64,000 nt of DNA from Ifrita kowaldi (taxonomy: Eukaryota; Chordata; Aves; Passeriformes; Cinclosomatidae). This document shows, piece after piece, positions 11,501 to 23,442 of this stretch. The notes beneath the pieces are model-generated. The model was not told the origin of the DNA, did not search any database, and saw nothing but the letters and a program-made list of their open reading frames with translations. Position numbers and translations under genes: made by a program. The stretch lies in NCBI GenBank assembly GCA_013398055.1, contig VZRS01012009.1, forward strand, positions 60,258 through 124,257. Direction: 5' to 3'. How positions within the stretch are numbered: the first letter of the stretch is position 1; every line of letters begins with the position of its first letter.

Positions 11501-14231
11501 AAACACTGCTAAAAATTACAACCAGAGCAACTGAGGGGGCTCAGGGTGAAAACTTCCATTTTATTTCCACGCCTCCTGGACTCTTCCCTCCTTTAAGATC
11601 TTTCAAATTGAGTTAAATCGTGTGATCCTCAGACGGGCACCATTCCCTCTGGCTGTTGTTAAGCATCCTGCTCTCACACCTCCCGAAGATACATCAGCCC
11701 CTCTCTGTTTATTCCAAACTCACACACCAGATGGACACACAGCTCTCCAAAGAGCTTCACTCCAACACCCACCCTCCAGGCTGGGTTTTTTTTTTTTTGA
11801 GGCAACCCCAGTAATGAAAATAAATGCCTGGGGCCTGACAGAAAGCAGGCGTTTGATTACATTAACAGCCAGTTTTCCAGCCAAAAGTGGTAACAAATTA
11901 AATAGCCATCTGAGATGGGGAGTAATAAACCCAGGAGTGCTGGCACAAATTGCCATCTGTGTGTTGCTCACTGAGGGCTCAGGCTCCAGAGGAACCTGGA
12001 TGCAGCAAAGCGTGGGACTGAGTGAGGGGCTGGTTCCAAACCCTTGGAGCAGCAGCAAAGCTCCAAAAAAAACCCCTGTAAAATAAGCAGTTAAGTATTT
12101 AACTACTTTGCTACAATAAAAGCAGAAAATCCACCTGAGCATTTAAAATTTATATGAGCATTTAATATATATGTGAACAAACACGTCCCTAAGGGAAGCA
12201 AGTGACGAGTCACTTGCAGTTTGCTCTGTCAGGAATAATGTCCTGCAGTAGATACAGCCAGCCTGTATCACTTCACAACACTTAATATTTAAACCTGAAG
12301 CGATCAAATTATGGCAATTCAGAGAAAATATTGCACATCCATTTCTAACGTGATGATTTTAGCAGCCCCCCACAAGCAATGTTTCCCCTAAAGGGTGAAT
12401 TCGTGGCTCTGAGGTTCACAAGTTCCCATGTAAAGGTTTGCTCTGCACAGCGAAGTGGGTGAAGAAATATCAGTTCTGACACATAAAATCCCACTTCTTG
12501 AGGCCTCACTGCTCACTGTCCAGGTGTTCAAGATCTTTGCACAAGAGGTAGATCTGTGTGAAAATATTTCACCTCAAAAACATTGCTGCTAAATAAAGGA
12601 AAAAGCCAGAACTTGCCAAATCCGCAGGTGCTGAGCACCTGCCCAGGCTGTGAGCAGCATTTTCCTCGTACAGAATATTTGCTTTTAGGTTTCACAGCAG
12701 CAACACAAAATTTAAGCCAAGTAGCCAATATTTTCAATTTCATTTCCCACTCATTGCCAGTTTCCCCTTTTCCTTTCAGGTCAAGCAAGGTTGGTGGTTC
12801 CAAGAGTTTTCGCCCATAGGAAATAAAAAATAATAATAAACAATAAATTCAACATTAAGACCTCATCATTACCATGAAAAGATTAAAAATTTAATCTAAA
12901 TGTACCTTTCAGAACCAAGCAGGAGGTACAAGTGAGAGAACACCTTCATTTTTTTGTAAACAATATTTGCAAAGATTAATTTGTGATTTAGCTGCAGGTG
13001 TTGGCAATGCTGTTGTTAAGCACCTGCTCCATCCATGTGAAATCCTGTTGGCTTGTTTGACTTAAATTTAAGTACGTGAAAAACCGTGTTCCTAAACAAG
13101 AGCTGCTGGAAGGAGACTTCACAGCAAGGCTGAATTTTAAATTAATTGGTCTCCAAACTTCTCAGCCAAAATTCACTTCTCTGACACAAACACTGTGTCA
13201 GAAAGACACTGACAGAAATTCTCAGAAAGAGAATTTTCACAATTATCAGAACTATCAGAATTATCTCACAATTATCAGAAAGAAAAGCAATTGTAGGAGA
13301 TTTTGGTCGTTTCGAAATTGCAAAAATCTTCTGATAGTTTCAATACTGAAAAAAATGTTCTTTATATTGTTAGACCATTCATTCTACTTTTAAAACAAAG
13401 GGTTTTTTTAGGGAAGATGCCTTGGGAGAGCACAAATGTGAGGTTGCACAGCCCTGCCGGGGATGAGCTGCCCATGGCAGACGCTGCAATCCCCGGGAAC
13501 TCGTGAGGGGACGGGGACTGAGCTGGCTCCTCACTGCCTGTGCTGCCCCACGCTGTGCTCATTGAGGCTGCAATTAATGCAGGGTTATTAATCATGCCCT
13601 GCTCTCCTCACTCCTGCCTTCTGACTCTGCACCTGCACTCAAAGCACCTTGTCCAAGAGCTGTCTCCCTGCTGGCCTCCAGGTGAAGCCTCAGCTCGATG
13701 GCTCTGGAGGTTCCTCACGGTGAGTCCTCAGCAGCCGCCTGCTCCCGCTCTCCTCACCAGGGAACAGCTTCTCCTCTGCACTCTGAGTGGGCATTTCCAC
13801 ATTTTCCAACATCCGTGGCTGTTCCAGCCGAGGGACAGCTGATCCCAGGGCTGGCAGCTGAATTTTCACATCGCACAGAACATGAAATGTTCCTTTGATT
13901 CCTGGCCTGGGCCAAAATGCCCTTGGCTCACCGATAAACCCACACAGAATGCAGGGCTGTCTTATGCACGGGAACATCTTTGGGATTCCCCTGTACCAAT
14001 TAACACTCCAGTGCTAAAATAGAATTGCAGTACTGTCGTTCTAAAGGCTTAGACAATGTGCCTCGTTTGTCTGGGCATAACTGAGTTCATCCAGTTTGAA
14101 TTTCATAATTGTCTGCACTCTTGACTGTCTTCTACTCCTTCCCCATGTGCTTTGTGGTGTCATTAAGAAAACAGACTAGTAAGAGCTCCTAACTGATGTC
14201 ATCCCCTCTGGCTTTATTACATTCTCCTGAG
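8512..14231. other. Intergenic, no gene seen
   Basis: No exon, RNA gene or repeat family was recognised. Open frames of 60-154 codons occur on both strands without homology I can name. A short clustered repeat of ACAATTATCAGA-like words at about 13235..13285 is the only local periodicity noticed. Confidence 0.55.
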
Positions 14232-14466
14232 TAGATTTAGATGAGATATTAGGAAAACCATCCTCTCTGTGAAGGCAGGGAGGCCCCGGCACAGGGTGCC
14301 CAGAGAAGCTGTGGCTGCCCCTGGATCCCTGGAAGTGTCCAAGGCCAGGCTGGATGGGACTTGGAGAACCCTGGGATAGTGGAAGGTGTCCCTGCCCATG
14401 GCAGGGGGTGGAATGGGATGATCTTTAATGTCCCTTCCAACCCAAACCATTCCATGATTCTTTGAA
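14232..14466 (+). mobile_element. CR1 LINE 3' fragment, + strand
   Basis: The sequence follows the familiar avian CR1 3' end in order: a GATATTAGG-like opening, GCCCAGAGAAGCTGTGGCTG, CCTGGAAGTGTCCAAGGCCA, AGTGGAAGGTGTCCCTGCCC, then CCCTTCCAACCCAAACCATT and a decayed ATTCTATG-type tail (CCATGATTCTTTGAA). It is severely 5'-truncated, as is usual for CR1, and contains none of the reverse transcriptase reading frame. Confidence 0.9.
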
Positions 14467-17400
14467 TACAGGTCCTGCAATTTCTCATGATCCCATGGGG
14501 AAGGCACTCAGCCCAATTTATTTTTTTCTGTGTTGCTGCATTTGATTTTTTATTTTTTTTTTAATAGATGGCCACCAGTTCCAGATGTCTCTAAAAATTC
14601 GAGCGTCTGAGTAATTCAGTACTCCCAAGTATCAGCACTGTGCAGGCAGAACAGATGGCCGTTCCCACAGCCTTGGACGTACATTCTCCTGACGTGTGAG
14701 ATGGAAACTGCAGGGCAGAAAAAACGAGGTATTGGGCTGTTTTATTAACTTTATGGGGTGACTGACATTTTGCTGGAAGCCAGGCTATTTCTGGTTGCCA
14801 CGTGTGCTGCTGCTCATACCTAAATTGGAGATGAAGTTGTGGAAAGACGTGGAAACTGTCATGATGCAGCAGACAACAGCAGGATGAAAGTCCCTGGTCT
14901 AGGCAGATGATGATAGAATCACACATTTTTAATTTAGTATTGAAGGACATTTCTATCAGCACCTGCAATCAGTGGACATATTCTGCTCCGTGACAAAATA
15001 ACCAATTATTACAGCAATTCTATACAAAGAAGTGGGATTATACAAGTAGGAACGAATGATAATAAATACATCAAGAGATACTATGGGCTTCTTGCATCTA
15101 AATGTGTAGATGAAAAGTTGTAGATAGATTTACATGTAAAGAAATAATATCTAGGCAGGCAATCAGTTGTCAAGGTTTTAGTGCCTTGGTTCCCCTCGTT
15201 CAATACAGGCCTCCTAACTTTCATATTGAAATTATTTGTTACTTCATTGAAATAAAAACAACAGGAAAATAAATTGTGCCCTGCATTACCTTTGTGGTTG
15301 AGCACCTTTGACCCATGACAGGCTTTTCACTAAACCTTTCAACATCTCTGCAGAAAGAAAACCTGAACTCATGGCTGCATTGGTTTATTCTGTGATTAAG
15401 TAAAAATGTCTCTATTTGCAGCAGAGTTCTCCATCCTCTGATATATCACTCAAAGCACACACATTGAGATAATTTACATATTTTAAGCATTCCTACCTGG
15501 CATGTTAGCCCAATTTCCTTTAATAATCTATCAGGACTAAAATGTGTGCTAATTCACCTTGATGCTGAGTGATGTCTACACGAGTTATTTGCACAAACTC
15601 TGGTTCCTGATTTCTGAAGCCTTCTGCTGTTTTTAACTCATTCACTCTAAAAATTGGGCACTTTATTGGAAAACTTCAGCAGTTAAGTTCCTCTGCAGAA
15701 ATTCCAGTAAGGGGGACCCTAAATCTTGCCCCAGGGCTCACATTAAGCTGATGTTGAGATGTGAAGGAGTGAATGTTGCCCGATGTTGTCTCCCACACAC
15801 AATGCTTGGCAGGGACATGCAGGGCCATGTCTTTGAGGCTGGGAGAGTGAGAGGGAAGAGCACCCCTGAGAGTGCTTCCAGATCCAGCCACAATGCACGT
15901 TCTCAGCAGGCCTGGGGTCAGTTAATTTGATAAAGATCATTTCCAGCCCAGGTGTTTTCCTGCCAGCCGTTCTGTGTTCGGGAGTTATTTACCTCTACTG
16001 CCAACCACAGGAGCACATTGTGCCAGGCAGCCCCTGCTCTGCAGGCTCAGCATAATTCTGGAGTGCCTCAACTGCTGCAAATTCCTTTAGGGCCTGATCT
16101 TGCTCTCAGCTGACACCAAAATTTCCATTAGCCCTGACAGAGCAGAACAAGGCTCTGATTTTTGGCCCCAATCTGCGAGGGGCTGCACAACTCCACAGGT
16201 TCCCATCTTTGTCATCTGAATTTTTTTTGGTACCTTTAGCCCAAGGGTGTAAAGAATGTTATGGAGAGTCTCTTGAAACAAGCAGAGAGCAATGAAGGTG
16301 GTGGGAGAGCTGGAAAACATCACTTATAAGGCATTCTAGACACTAAAATTTATTAAGCTGTAACTACACGGTGTGATTTTCCTGACTGCTCTGCTCCTTG
16401 CAGTTCTCCATAGCCACTGGACCAGGGTGAGAGAATGGCAGAAGGGAGTCTGAAAACTGGAAAAAAACCAACAACTTCTTGTTCGTCTCTTGCTAAAGAG
16501 AGCCCAGCACTGGCAGCACAGGAATGGATCCCTTTGTGGACATGGGATGCTCCCAGTTATCCATTGTGGCGAGAGAGAGGGAATGGCCAGCAAGGGGAGT
16601 AACTTAGACAAGTACCTGTTAGGAATGGGATAAAAGTATTTTAATCCTGCTTTGGGAGCAGATGTGTGTGGCCTCTGGAAATTATTCCCATCCCTATTTT
16701 TTATTGCTCTGTGTCGAGATTTCTGCAGCCCCTCAGGCACAGAGGTTCTGTGACTGCTCAAAGGCAGCAGAGGTTCTCCCAAGGAGAGTCTCTCCCAGCC
16801 ACAGGGGATAAATGGGTTGTGTCAGCTACTCCCATGTTCCTCAAGCACATAATTAATGCAAAGTCAAGATTTAAGCACCTCCTCCCTCAGTTTCATAACA
16901 AAAATATTGGTAATGAATATTGGTCAGGTACTCGGAGGTCTGTGGGGCAGCCTGAAACCAAAATGCTTTACGATTGGACTTTTCTCCTGTTTACTCCAAC
17001 CCACAAATAATTTTCAGTGCCACTGCTGTTTATAAGCCCCCACAGTCACACTGCTCTCCACCCTCATGGAAACAACCACAACACATGCACATGTTTCCCA
17101 GCACATGCATTTTTTTGCCAGTGTGTAGCTTATGACATGGCCACTTGCCAGGCTGCTGGCATTTCAAAATTCATCCCATTCCCCTCGTTCTGTCCCTCTG
17201 AGGTGCTCACATTAGGCTGAAATTAAAATCTAGGTATTTTCATTTTGCTCCATTTGTCATTTATTTTAGAAGGATGTCTAAACAAAGGGGGGGAAAAAGA
17301 AACTGTTGTATTTTTAATTTGGAGCACATCACTGCAGCAATGTACTCCTGATCTACCTGCCTTTTCTTTTTATTTTATTTCACAATTTCATTGCTTAATG

Positions 17401-18609
17401 TTGATACAATATTTGAATAGACACAACAAAATCCACTGGGAGATTTAGAACAGTGAGAAAGCTCATCACCGAGCAAAGTCACAGTGAGAGGAGTGAATGC
17501 TTTGGGTGGCCACAAGCCACGAGCTCGGTGCAATCAGGTTTGTGACTGTGTCACACAGATCAGAAGAGGTGCTGCAGCTGCCTTGGGCTATAACACATTC
17601 TGCTATTTATATATATTTATATACACCTCGAGGACTGGAGAAGGTGTTTCGTGGTTCTGGTGATAGAACAAGCTGAGGTTTCCCAGCTGGTGTTTCAGAA
17701 TTGGGAGTTATTAAGGCCAGAGCAGTGTGGTTGCATAAAATAGCCCTAAAGCTGAGACACCCCTGCAGCCTGCACTGTAAGTGCCTAAACCCCAGCTCGC
17801 TGTGAGATCACCGCGTGTTTGAGAGGAAGCTGTTGCTCAATCCTCTCTGAGAAGCCTGTTGAGAGGTAAGAGAGGGGCATAACCAGGTATCAGAGGCAAT
17901 GATACTTCTTGGAGTAGCTGGAGTCACACAACTCCACTCAAAACCCGCAGCACGCATTGCCTGGGGATAAACCGGCCTGCAGAGGAGTGCCCAGGCACCT
18001 TTATTATCCCCTGCCATGGAACAAAAGCTCTGCCATTTAATTACGGCAGGGAACTGTCAGGTGGACGTGTCAGACAAGGCAAAGGCAAGGATCAGTTTCC
18101 TTTTGCTTAATGAGCACTCTGCTGGCAGTGCCGGGTGTGCGGGAAGCCCTTCTGGAGATCAGCCCCACGCACAGCTCGGGGCAGCAGGACCTGCAGTAAC
18201 CTGAGACACCTCCCTGCCCTGCGAACCGCCTGCAACTGGGCAGCTCTCGTCCTTGACAGAGCATTTCTTATTCCCTGCTTACATTGCTGAAGCGTGCTTG
18301 GGAATCTGCTTTTCCCTTTCCCTTTACAGATGTTTTGTAAGTGCACAATAATGGTTCCAAATAGAAGCTCTTCCCCTGATTTCAAACAAAAGCCAGCGCT
18401 AAGAAATAAAACGTGTTTTAAAGGTGTTGCACAGGCTGGGTATAACAGCTACCACATAAATGTATTGCAGTGCTGCTCAGAGCTCTCAGTTCAGGCCAGA
18501 AACTGGGTTTCATTTTTGTAAAAGGGAGATGACAGTGGTACCAGCTTGCTGAACTCGTCAAAGAGATTATTTTGATTAATTTACTTCTGCCTTGCTCACT
18601 CTTCTCCCA
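14467..18609. other. Intergenic, no gene seen
   Basis: No gene recognised. It contains ordinary AT-rich spacer with a short TATATA tract near 17605..17625. Confidence 0.55.
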
Positions 18610-18913
18610 AGGAACAAGTGATAGCGCTGGAGGAAATGCCCTCAGGTTGAGCCAGAGAAGGTTTAGATCTGAAATATTTGAAAAATACTTGAAATATTTG
18701 AAAAAAGTTCTTCATAGAAAGGGTTATCAAGCACTGGAACAGGCTGCCCAGGGCAGTGGTGGAGTCACCAGTCCTGGAGGTGTTCAAAAACCGTGTGGAT
18801 GTGGCAGCTGAGGACAGTGCCACGATGGTGAACATGGTGCTGGTGCTGGTGCTGGGCTTGATGAGCTTGGAGGTCTTTCCCAACCTCACCAAACCCGTGA
18901 TTCTACAATTCTG
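18610..18913 (+). mobile_element. CR1 LINE 3' fragment, + strand (diverged subfamily)
   Basis: CR1 landmarks appear in order: AGTGATAG...GGAAATG, GGTTTAGAT, AAGGGTTATCAAGCA, GGAACAGGCTGCCCAGGG, GTGGAGTCACCAGTCCTGGA, then a degenerate TGATTCTACAATTCTG tail. It belongs to the CR1 type with the TGGAGTCACC block, unlike the 14.2-kb copy. Local decay includes a duplicated TTGAAATATTTGAAAAA stretch and a GGTGCTGGTGCTGGTGCTGG run. It is 5'-truncated and non-coding. Confidence 0.85.
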
Positions 18914-18933
18914 CTGCTCCTGGCACTGCCAGC

Positions 18934-20026
18934 AGCATTAGAAATCTCTGATTTCTATGAGGATTGATTCTGCAAATCAGAATAAGTGCATCAGGAAAGT
19001 TTTCTTCTTCTCTGGACACTTTGGAAACGCCACTTTAGAGGGTGGCAGCTTGATTAACATCCATGTTTGGAATAACAACCTGTCCCTGAAGTGTCTCATT
19101 TATTGCAGTCCTGCTTGGGTTGGGGAAAACCTTTAGATGAGCAGAGGTTTTTTAGTGGGCTGCACAGCAATTAACTTTATTCTTGCTTTTAAATGATAAT
19201 ATACAGGTGACCTTTTAGAACAGTTATTATTAAATAAAGAAGTTGCTGGATTTGTTATAAATTTAAGACCTGTGAACAATTTGTCCTGAGTCTTAAAGAG
19301 AGACAGCTACAAAAGCTACATAATAAAAAGCACTGAGAATGTTCTAAAACTCCTCAAAAAAAAATTCTTGCTTTGTTCGGTGCTGGATCGTGCAGTGTCC
19401 TGGGGGTGCTGCCTCACACCTCTGGTGACCACAACGTGCTCAGAGTTCTCCAGGAGGTCCCTGATGAGGATGGAGTAGGAGGAACACACCAAAAACCTTT
19501 CTACAATCTGGTGAAGTGGCCACTGCCAGCTGTGCTGGGAGTGGATGGTTTTCCAAACATTTTGAGCAAAAAATGTGCTCACAAGCACAAAGTTAGGCCA
19601 AGAAAATCCACCCAAGAAGCACCACAAAGTCACCTCCAGTTTCTCAGTGGGCCTGAAGTTAATAAACGTTTCCCATTGCTTTTGCTGGGTGTAAACTTGA
19701 AAAAATATAAATACACCTTCACAAATGTGACAAAAACACAGTCACATTATCTTAGACACTAAGGCTGGCATGGGAAAAACTCCTCCCACTTAAACAAACA
19801 TCACCCAACAGTATAATCTCAAAAATGTGACTATTTTGCCAAGCAAGTCTGTGGCTGCTGGGCCCAGGCTGGGGGCAGTCTGAGAGATGGGCAGAAGTAC
19901 ATGTTCCTTTTCTCTCTTTTCAGGCACAAATATAATCCTGAAGATATTAAAATATTCATGATACTAAATATTTAAATTCTTCCACCCTGCTGGCCTGGAT
20001 ACTTCTACATTCACCAAAAAAAGAAA
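18934..20026 (+). repeat. Near-identical direct repeat, copy A (1093 bp)
   Basis: This 1093-base block recurs at 20028..21120 with an offset of exactly 1094. By eye only two substitutions separate the copies: T at 19190 versus C at 20284, and G at 19218 versus A at 20312. The copies abut a single N. The pattern (near-identity, one-base separator, no flanking duplication signature) points to two haplotypes placed in series by the assembler. The block has no recognisable gene. Confidence 0.93.
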
Positions 20027-20027
20027 N
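20027..20027. other. Single N at contig junction
   Basis: One ambiguous base separates two near-identical 1093-base blocks. It reads as an assembly join, not a sequenced ambiguity. Confidence 0.85.
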
Positions 20028-21120
20028 AGCATTAGAAATCTCTGATTTCTATGAGGATTGATTCTGCAAATCAGAATAAGTGCATCAGGAAAGTTTTCTT
20101 CTTCTCTGGACACTTTGGAAACGCCACTTTAGAGGGTGGCAGCTTGATTAACATCCATGTTTGGAATAACAACCTGTCCCTGAAGTGTCTCATTTATTGC
20201 AGTCCTGCTTGGGTTGGGGAAAACCTTTAGATGAGCAGAGGTTTTTTAGTGGGCTGCACAGCAATTAACTTTATTCTTGCTTTCAAATGATAATATACAG
20301 GTGACCTTTTAAAACAGTTATTATTAAATAAAGAAGTTGCTGGATTTGTTATAAATTTAAGACCTGTGAACAATTTGTCCTGAGTCTTAAAGAGAGACAG
20401 CTACAAAAGCTACATAATAAAAAGCACTGAGAATGTTCTAAAACTCCTCAAAAAAAAATTCTTGCTTTGTTCGGTGCTGGATCGTGCAGTGTCCTGGGGG
20501 TGCTGCCTCACACCTCTGGTGACCACAACGTGCTCAGAGTTCTCCAGGAGGTCCCTGATGAGGATGGAGTAGGAGGAACACACCAAAAACCTTTCTACAA
20601 TCTGGTGAAGTGGCCACTGCCAGCTGTGCTGGGAGTGGATGGTTTTCCAAACATTTTGAGCAAAAAATGTGCTCACAAGCACAAAGTTAGGCCAAGAAAA
20701 TCCACCCAAGAAGCACCACAAAGTCACCTCCAGTTTCTCAGTGGGCCTGAAGTTAATAAACGTTTCCCATTGCTTTTGCTGGGTGTAAACTTGAAAAAAT
20801 ATAAATACACCTTCACAAATGTGACAAAAACACAGTCACATTATCTTAGACACTAAGGCTGGCATGGGAAAAACTCCTCCCACTTAAACAAACATCACCC
20901 AACAGTATAATCTCAAAAATGTGACTATTTTGCCAAGCAAGTCTGTGGCTGCTGGGCCCAGGCTGGGGGCAGTCTGAGAGATGGGCAGAAGTACATGTTC
21001 CTTTTCTCTCTTTTCAGGCACAAATATAATCCTGAAGATATTAAAATATTCATGATACTAAATATTTAAATTCTTCCACCCTGCTGGCCTGGATACTTCT
21101 ACATTCACCAAAAAAAGAAA
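20028..21120 (+). repeat. Near-identical direct repeat, copy B (1093 bp)
   Basis: This is the second copy of 18934..20026. It ends in an A-rich tract that continues as AAAAAAAAGGAAGG into unique sequence, which suggests this copy is correctly attached to its right flank and copy A to its left flank. One of the two should probably be collapsed. Confidence 0.93.
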
Positions 21121-23276
21121 AAAAAAAAGGAAGGAAAAAAAGAGAGTTCTAACAAACCAAGAACAGAAACCCAATGAAACAGAACAAAATGGGTGTTCAG
21201 CAAACACAGGGGAGTGTTTAGGAAATTACAGCTTTAGTCAAAGCTTTACCAATGAAACAGATGAATTTATGGCAAAGGAATGACAATAAGCAATCACAGG
21301 GTCTCAGGTGAGGGAGCACCTCTTGCTTAAGAAGGGAACTGCCCCTCTCCCAAAAAAAAAGTGTTCTCAAATCTTTCTGGGCTGACCTTTTAACAGGAAA
21401 CACTTTATGAAATGTGATTTAAGAACCACTAGACTGAGTCCAAAATCACCTCTTCTCCTTAGCTATTTATTTACTGAGACATCCAGATCTCCTCTCACAC
21501 TTGGTCTTTACTACTCGGCGTTTATGTTTTCCGGACACACATGAGCCAGAATTATCCACAAATCCATGAAAAAATGTTGATGTTGATATACTGGGTATAG
21601 AAAACACATGAGCAAACTTCTTCCAGATATTCTATTAAGCTAAAGTGATAAAGCTTATCCAACTCTGCAAACATAAAGGCAGGAAAAAACCCAACAAATA
21701 ACACGCCTGTAGAGCCTGGGCAATTTAACTTTTAAATGCAAACCCAAAGCACTCAGAACAAATGGAGCATTTCTTTCATTTCCATCCAGAGTGATGCTGA
21801 ATTAATCTGTGGGTCACATTTGAGGGACTTTGCTCCAGTATTAGGCCTTTAAAGACAAGGTTTTGACCCTTATTTCTTTCTCCCATTCTCATTTCTATAA
21901 TTCTGGGGATATGAGGGACTTTAACCCTTTATCTCTTCACGGGTTTATTCCCCTTGTTACAGCTGCAGCCACAGCACCAGGTCACTTTTGTGCAGTACCA
22001 AAAGTTTGTGTGGTTGCTCATTGTGCTGTGACCAGCAACAAGAATTAAGAGCTCAGAGGGAGGAATCAATCCAGAGTCAATTTTTTTCCAGAATGGCTTA
22101 AAAATACAGCTCTTGGAATCTGAACTCACTGGGAGAAAACTGCCCCAACTTCTGAAACTCCTGGAATAATTTCCTTTTTAGGATTTTATACGAATGTGAT
22201 GGATGGAAAGCAAAAAGGGTGAGAAGCTGTGTTACACAACTCTCCCTCCTCAGGTTTCCTTGGGGAAAAAGCTTCGTGTGAGCTCAATCTGCCGGTGTCA
22301 CCCACATGACAGAGCTCGGCATCTGCCTGCCCACGAGTGCTTAATCTGCCTGTTTCATAAGATAATTACTGGAGGAGGCACTAATATTGCCCATAATCAC
22401 TGGGCTTTCGTTAACACCTCTAAACCAGCCAAGTTCACACATCAGTTTGCACGAAACTTTGAACTCTTGCACTGAAGAAAGGACAAAAATTAGGACTGAG
22501 TCTGAAATTTGCTGCTTGTGAGCTCCGAGCCCACATCCACAACAACCCTTTGGGTTCTCTGCATCAGACAAGTTGTGAATAATCCATCAGTCAGTGAAAT
22601 AGCTGCCCCCTGATTTCTCTAGTTAATAAAAGAGTGTGAATTCTCTCAAAATAATTGTATTGAAACAGAAAATAATGTGCAGCATGTGGCATCCCTTTAA
22701 AGGAAATTCTAACACTGAAATGTGATGCAGAAAATGATTTATGCAGTTTGCAAATCAGTGTTAAAGAGAAAACTCCTCATTCCTGCCTAGGGAGAGCCCA
22801 AAAATTCCTTGAGAGAACCAAAGCATTGATTTTTCCCCCTCATATTTCTCAAAATCATTCCTCATTCACCTTTTTATCCTACACATCTTTTATCACATCT
22901 TTATCTTACAGCAGGTATGCACAAGTGTATTTATTTACACACACAAAGGTGTCCAATACAAGCAATAAGAATTAAGAAAACGAAGTTAAGCAGTGTTAAA
23001 TAGCAGAGGCAAAGAAAACTTCTCCTCAAACATGCACAAAAGTGATCCATACATAAATGGCAGTGAGGAAATGTTCTTTATATATCATCCTCTGCATGAA
23101 AATAAAAAGCTTTTGAAATGACACAAATACGAGCATTTGTCAAATTCCTCACTCAGCAAAAAAATGATCTTTGCCAGTGCAGGAAAAACACTTTAATTCC
23201 TAACAAGATGCTTATCTGAGTGTTTCCTTGGGATGCATTTTTTGGCTCTCAAGCCCCAGTGCTGCTCTCCTGCAGT
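21121..23276. other. Intergenic, no gene seen
   Basis: It starts with a purine-rich A/G tract (21121..21145). No exon or repeat family was recognised beyond this. Confidence 0.55.
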
Positions 23277-23442
23277 TCGAGGGGCTGCGATCCGACACCT
23301 GCGGGAAGGGAGCCCCGGGCTCGGGTTTCGGCTTTGTCGGGGGCACAAAGCGAGGGGGAGGCAGGGAGGGATCATCTGGAGGCAAACAACACCAGCCAGG
23401 TGACTCCAAACCCGACACCACCGAGGAGATGAGCCCCGTGAT
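23277..23442. promoter_or_regulatory. Isolated CpG-rich patch
   Basis: I count 12 CpG dinucleotides in about 165 bases, within an otherwise CpG-depleted AT-rich spacer. The left edge is preceded by GCTCTCCTGCAG, which could be a splice acceptor. CCAG|GTGACT inside it (near 23400) could be a donor. Both strands have an open frame of 85-96 codons across it, but neither product is recognisable. It may be a small CpG island, an orphan exon or a GC-biased relic. Confidence 0.35.

Noticed and set aside
18934..21120. Recent segmental duplication or tandem gene copies
   Set aside because: Near-identity plus a single N at the join fits an assembly artefact better, and no gene is inside.
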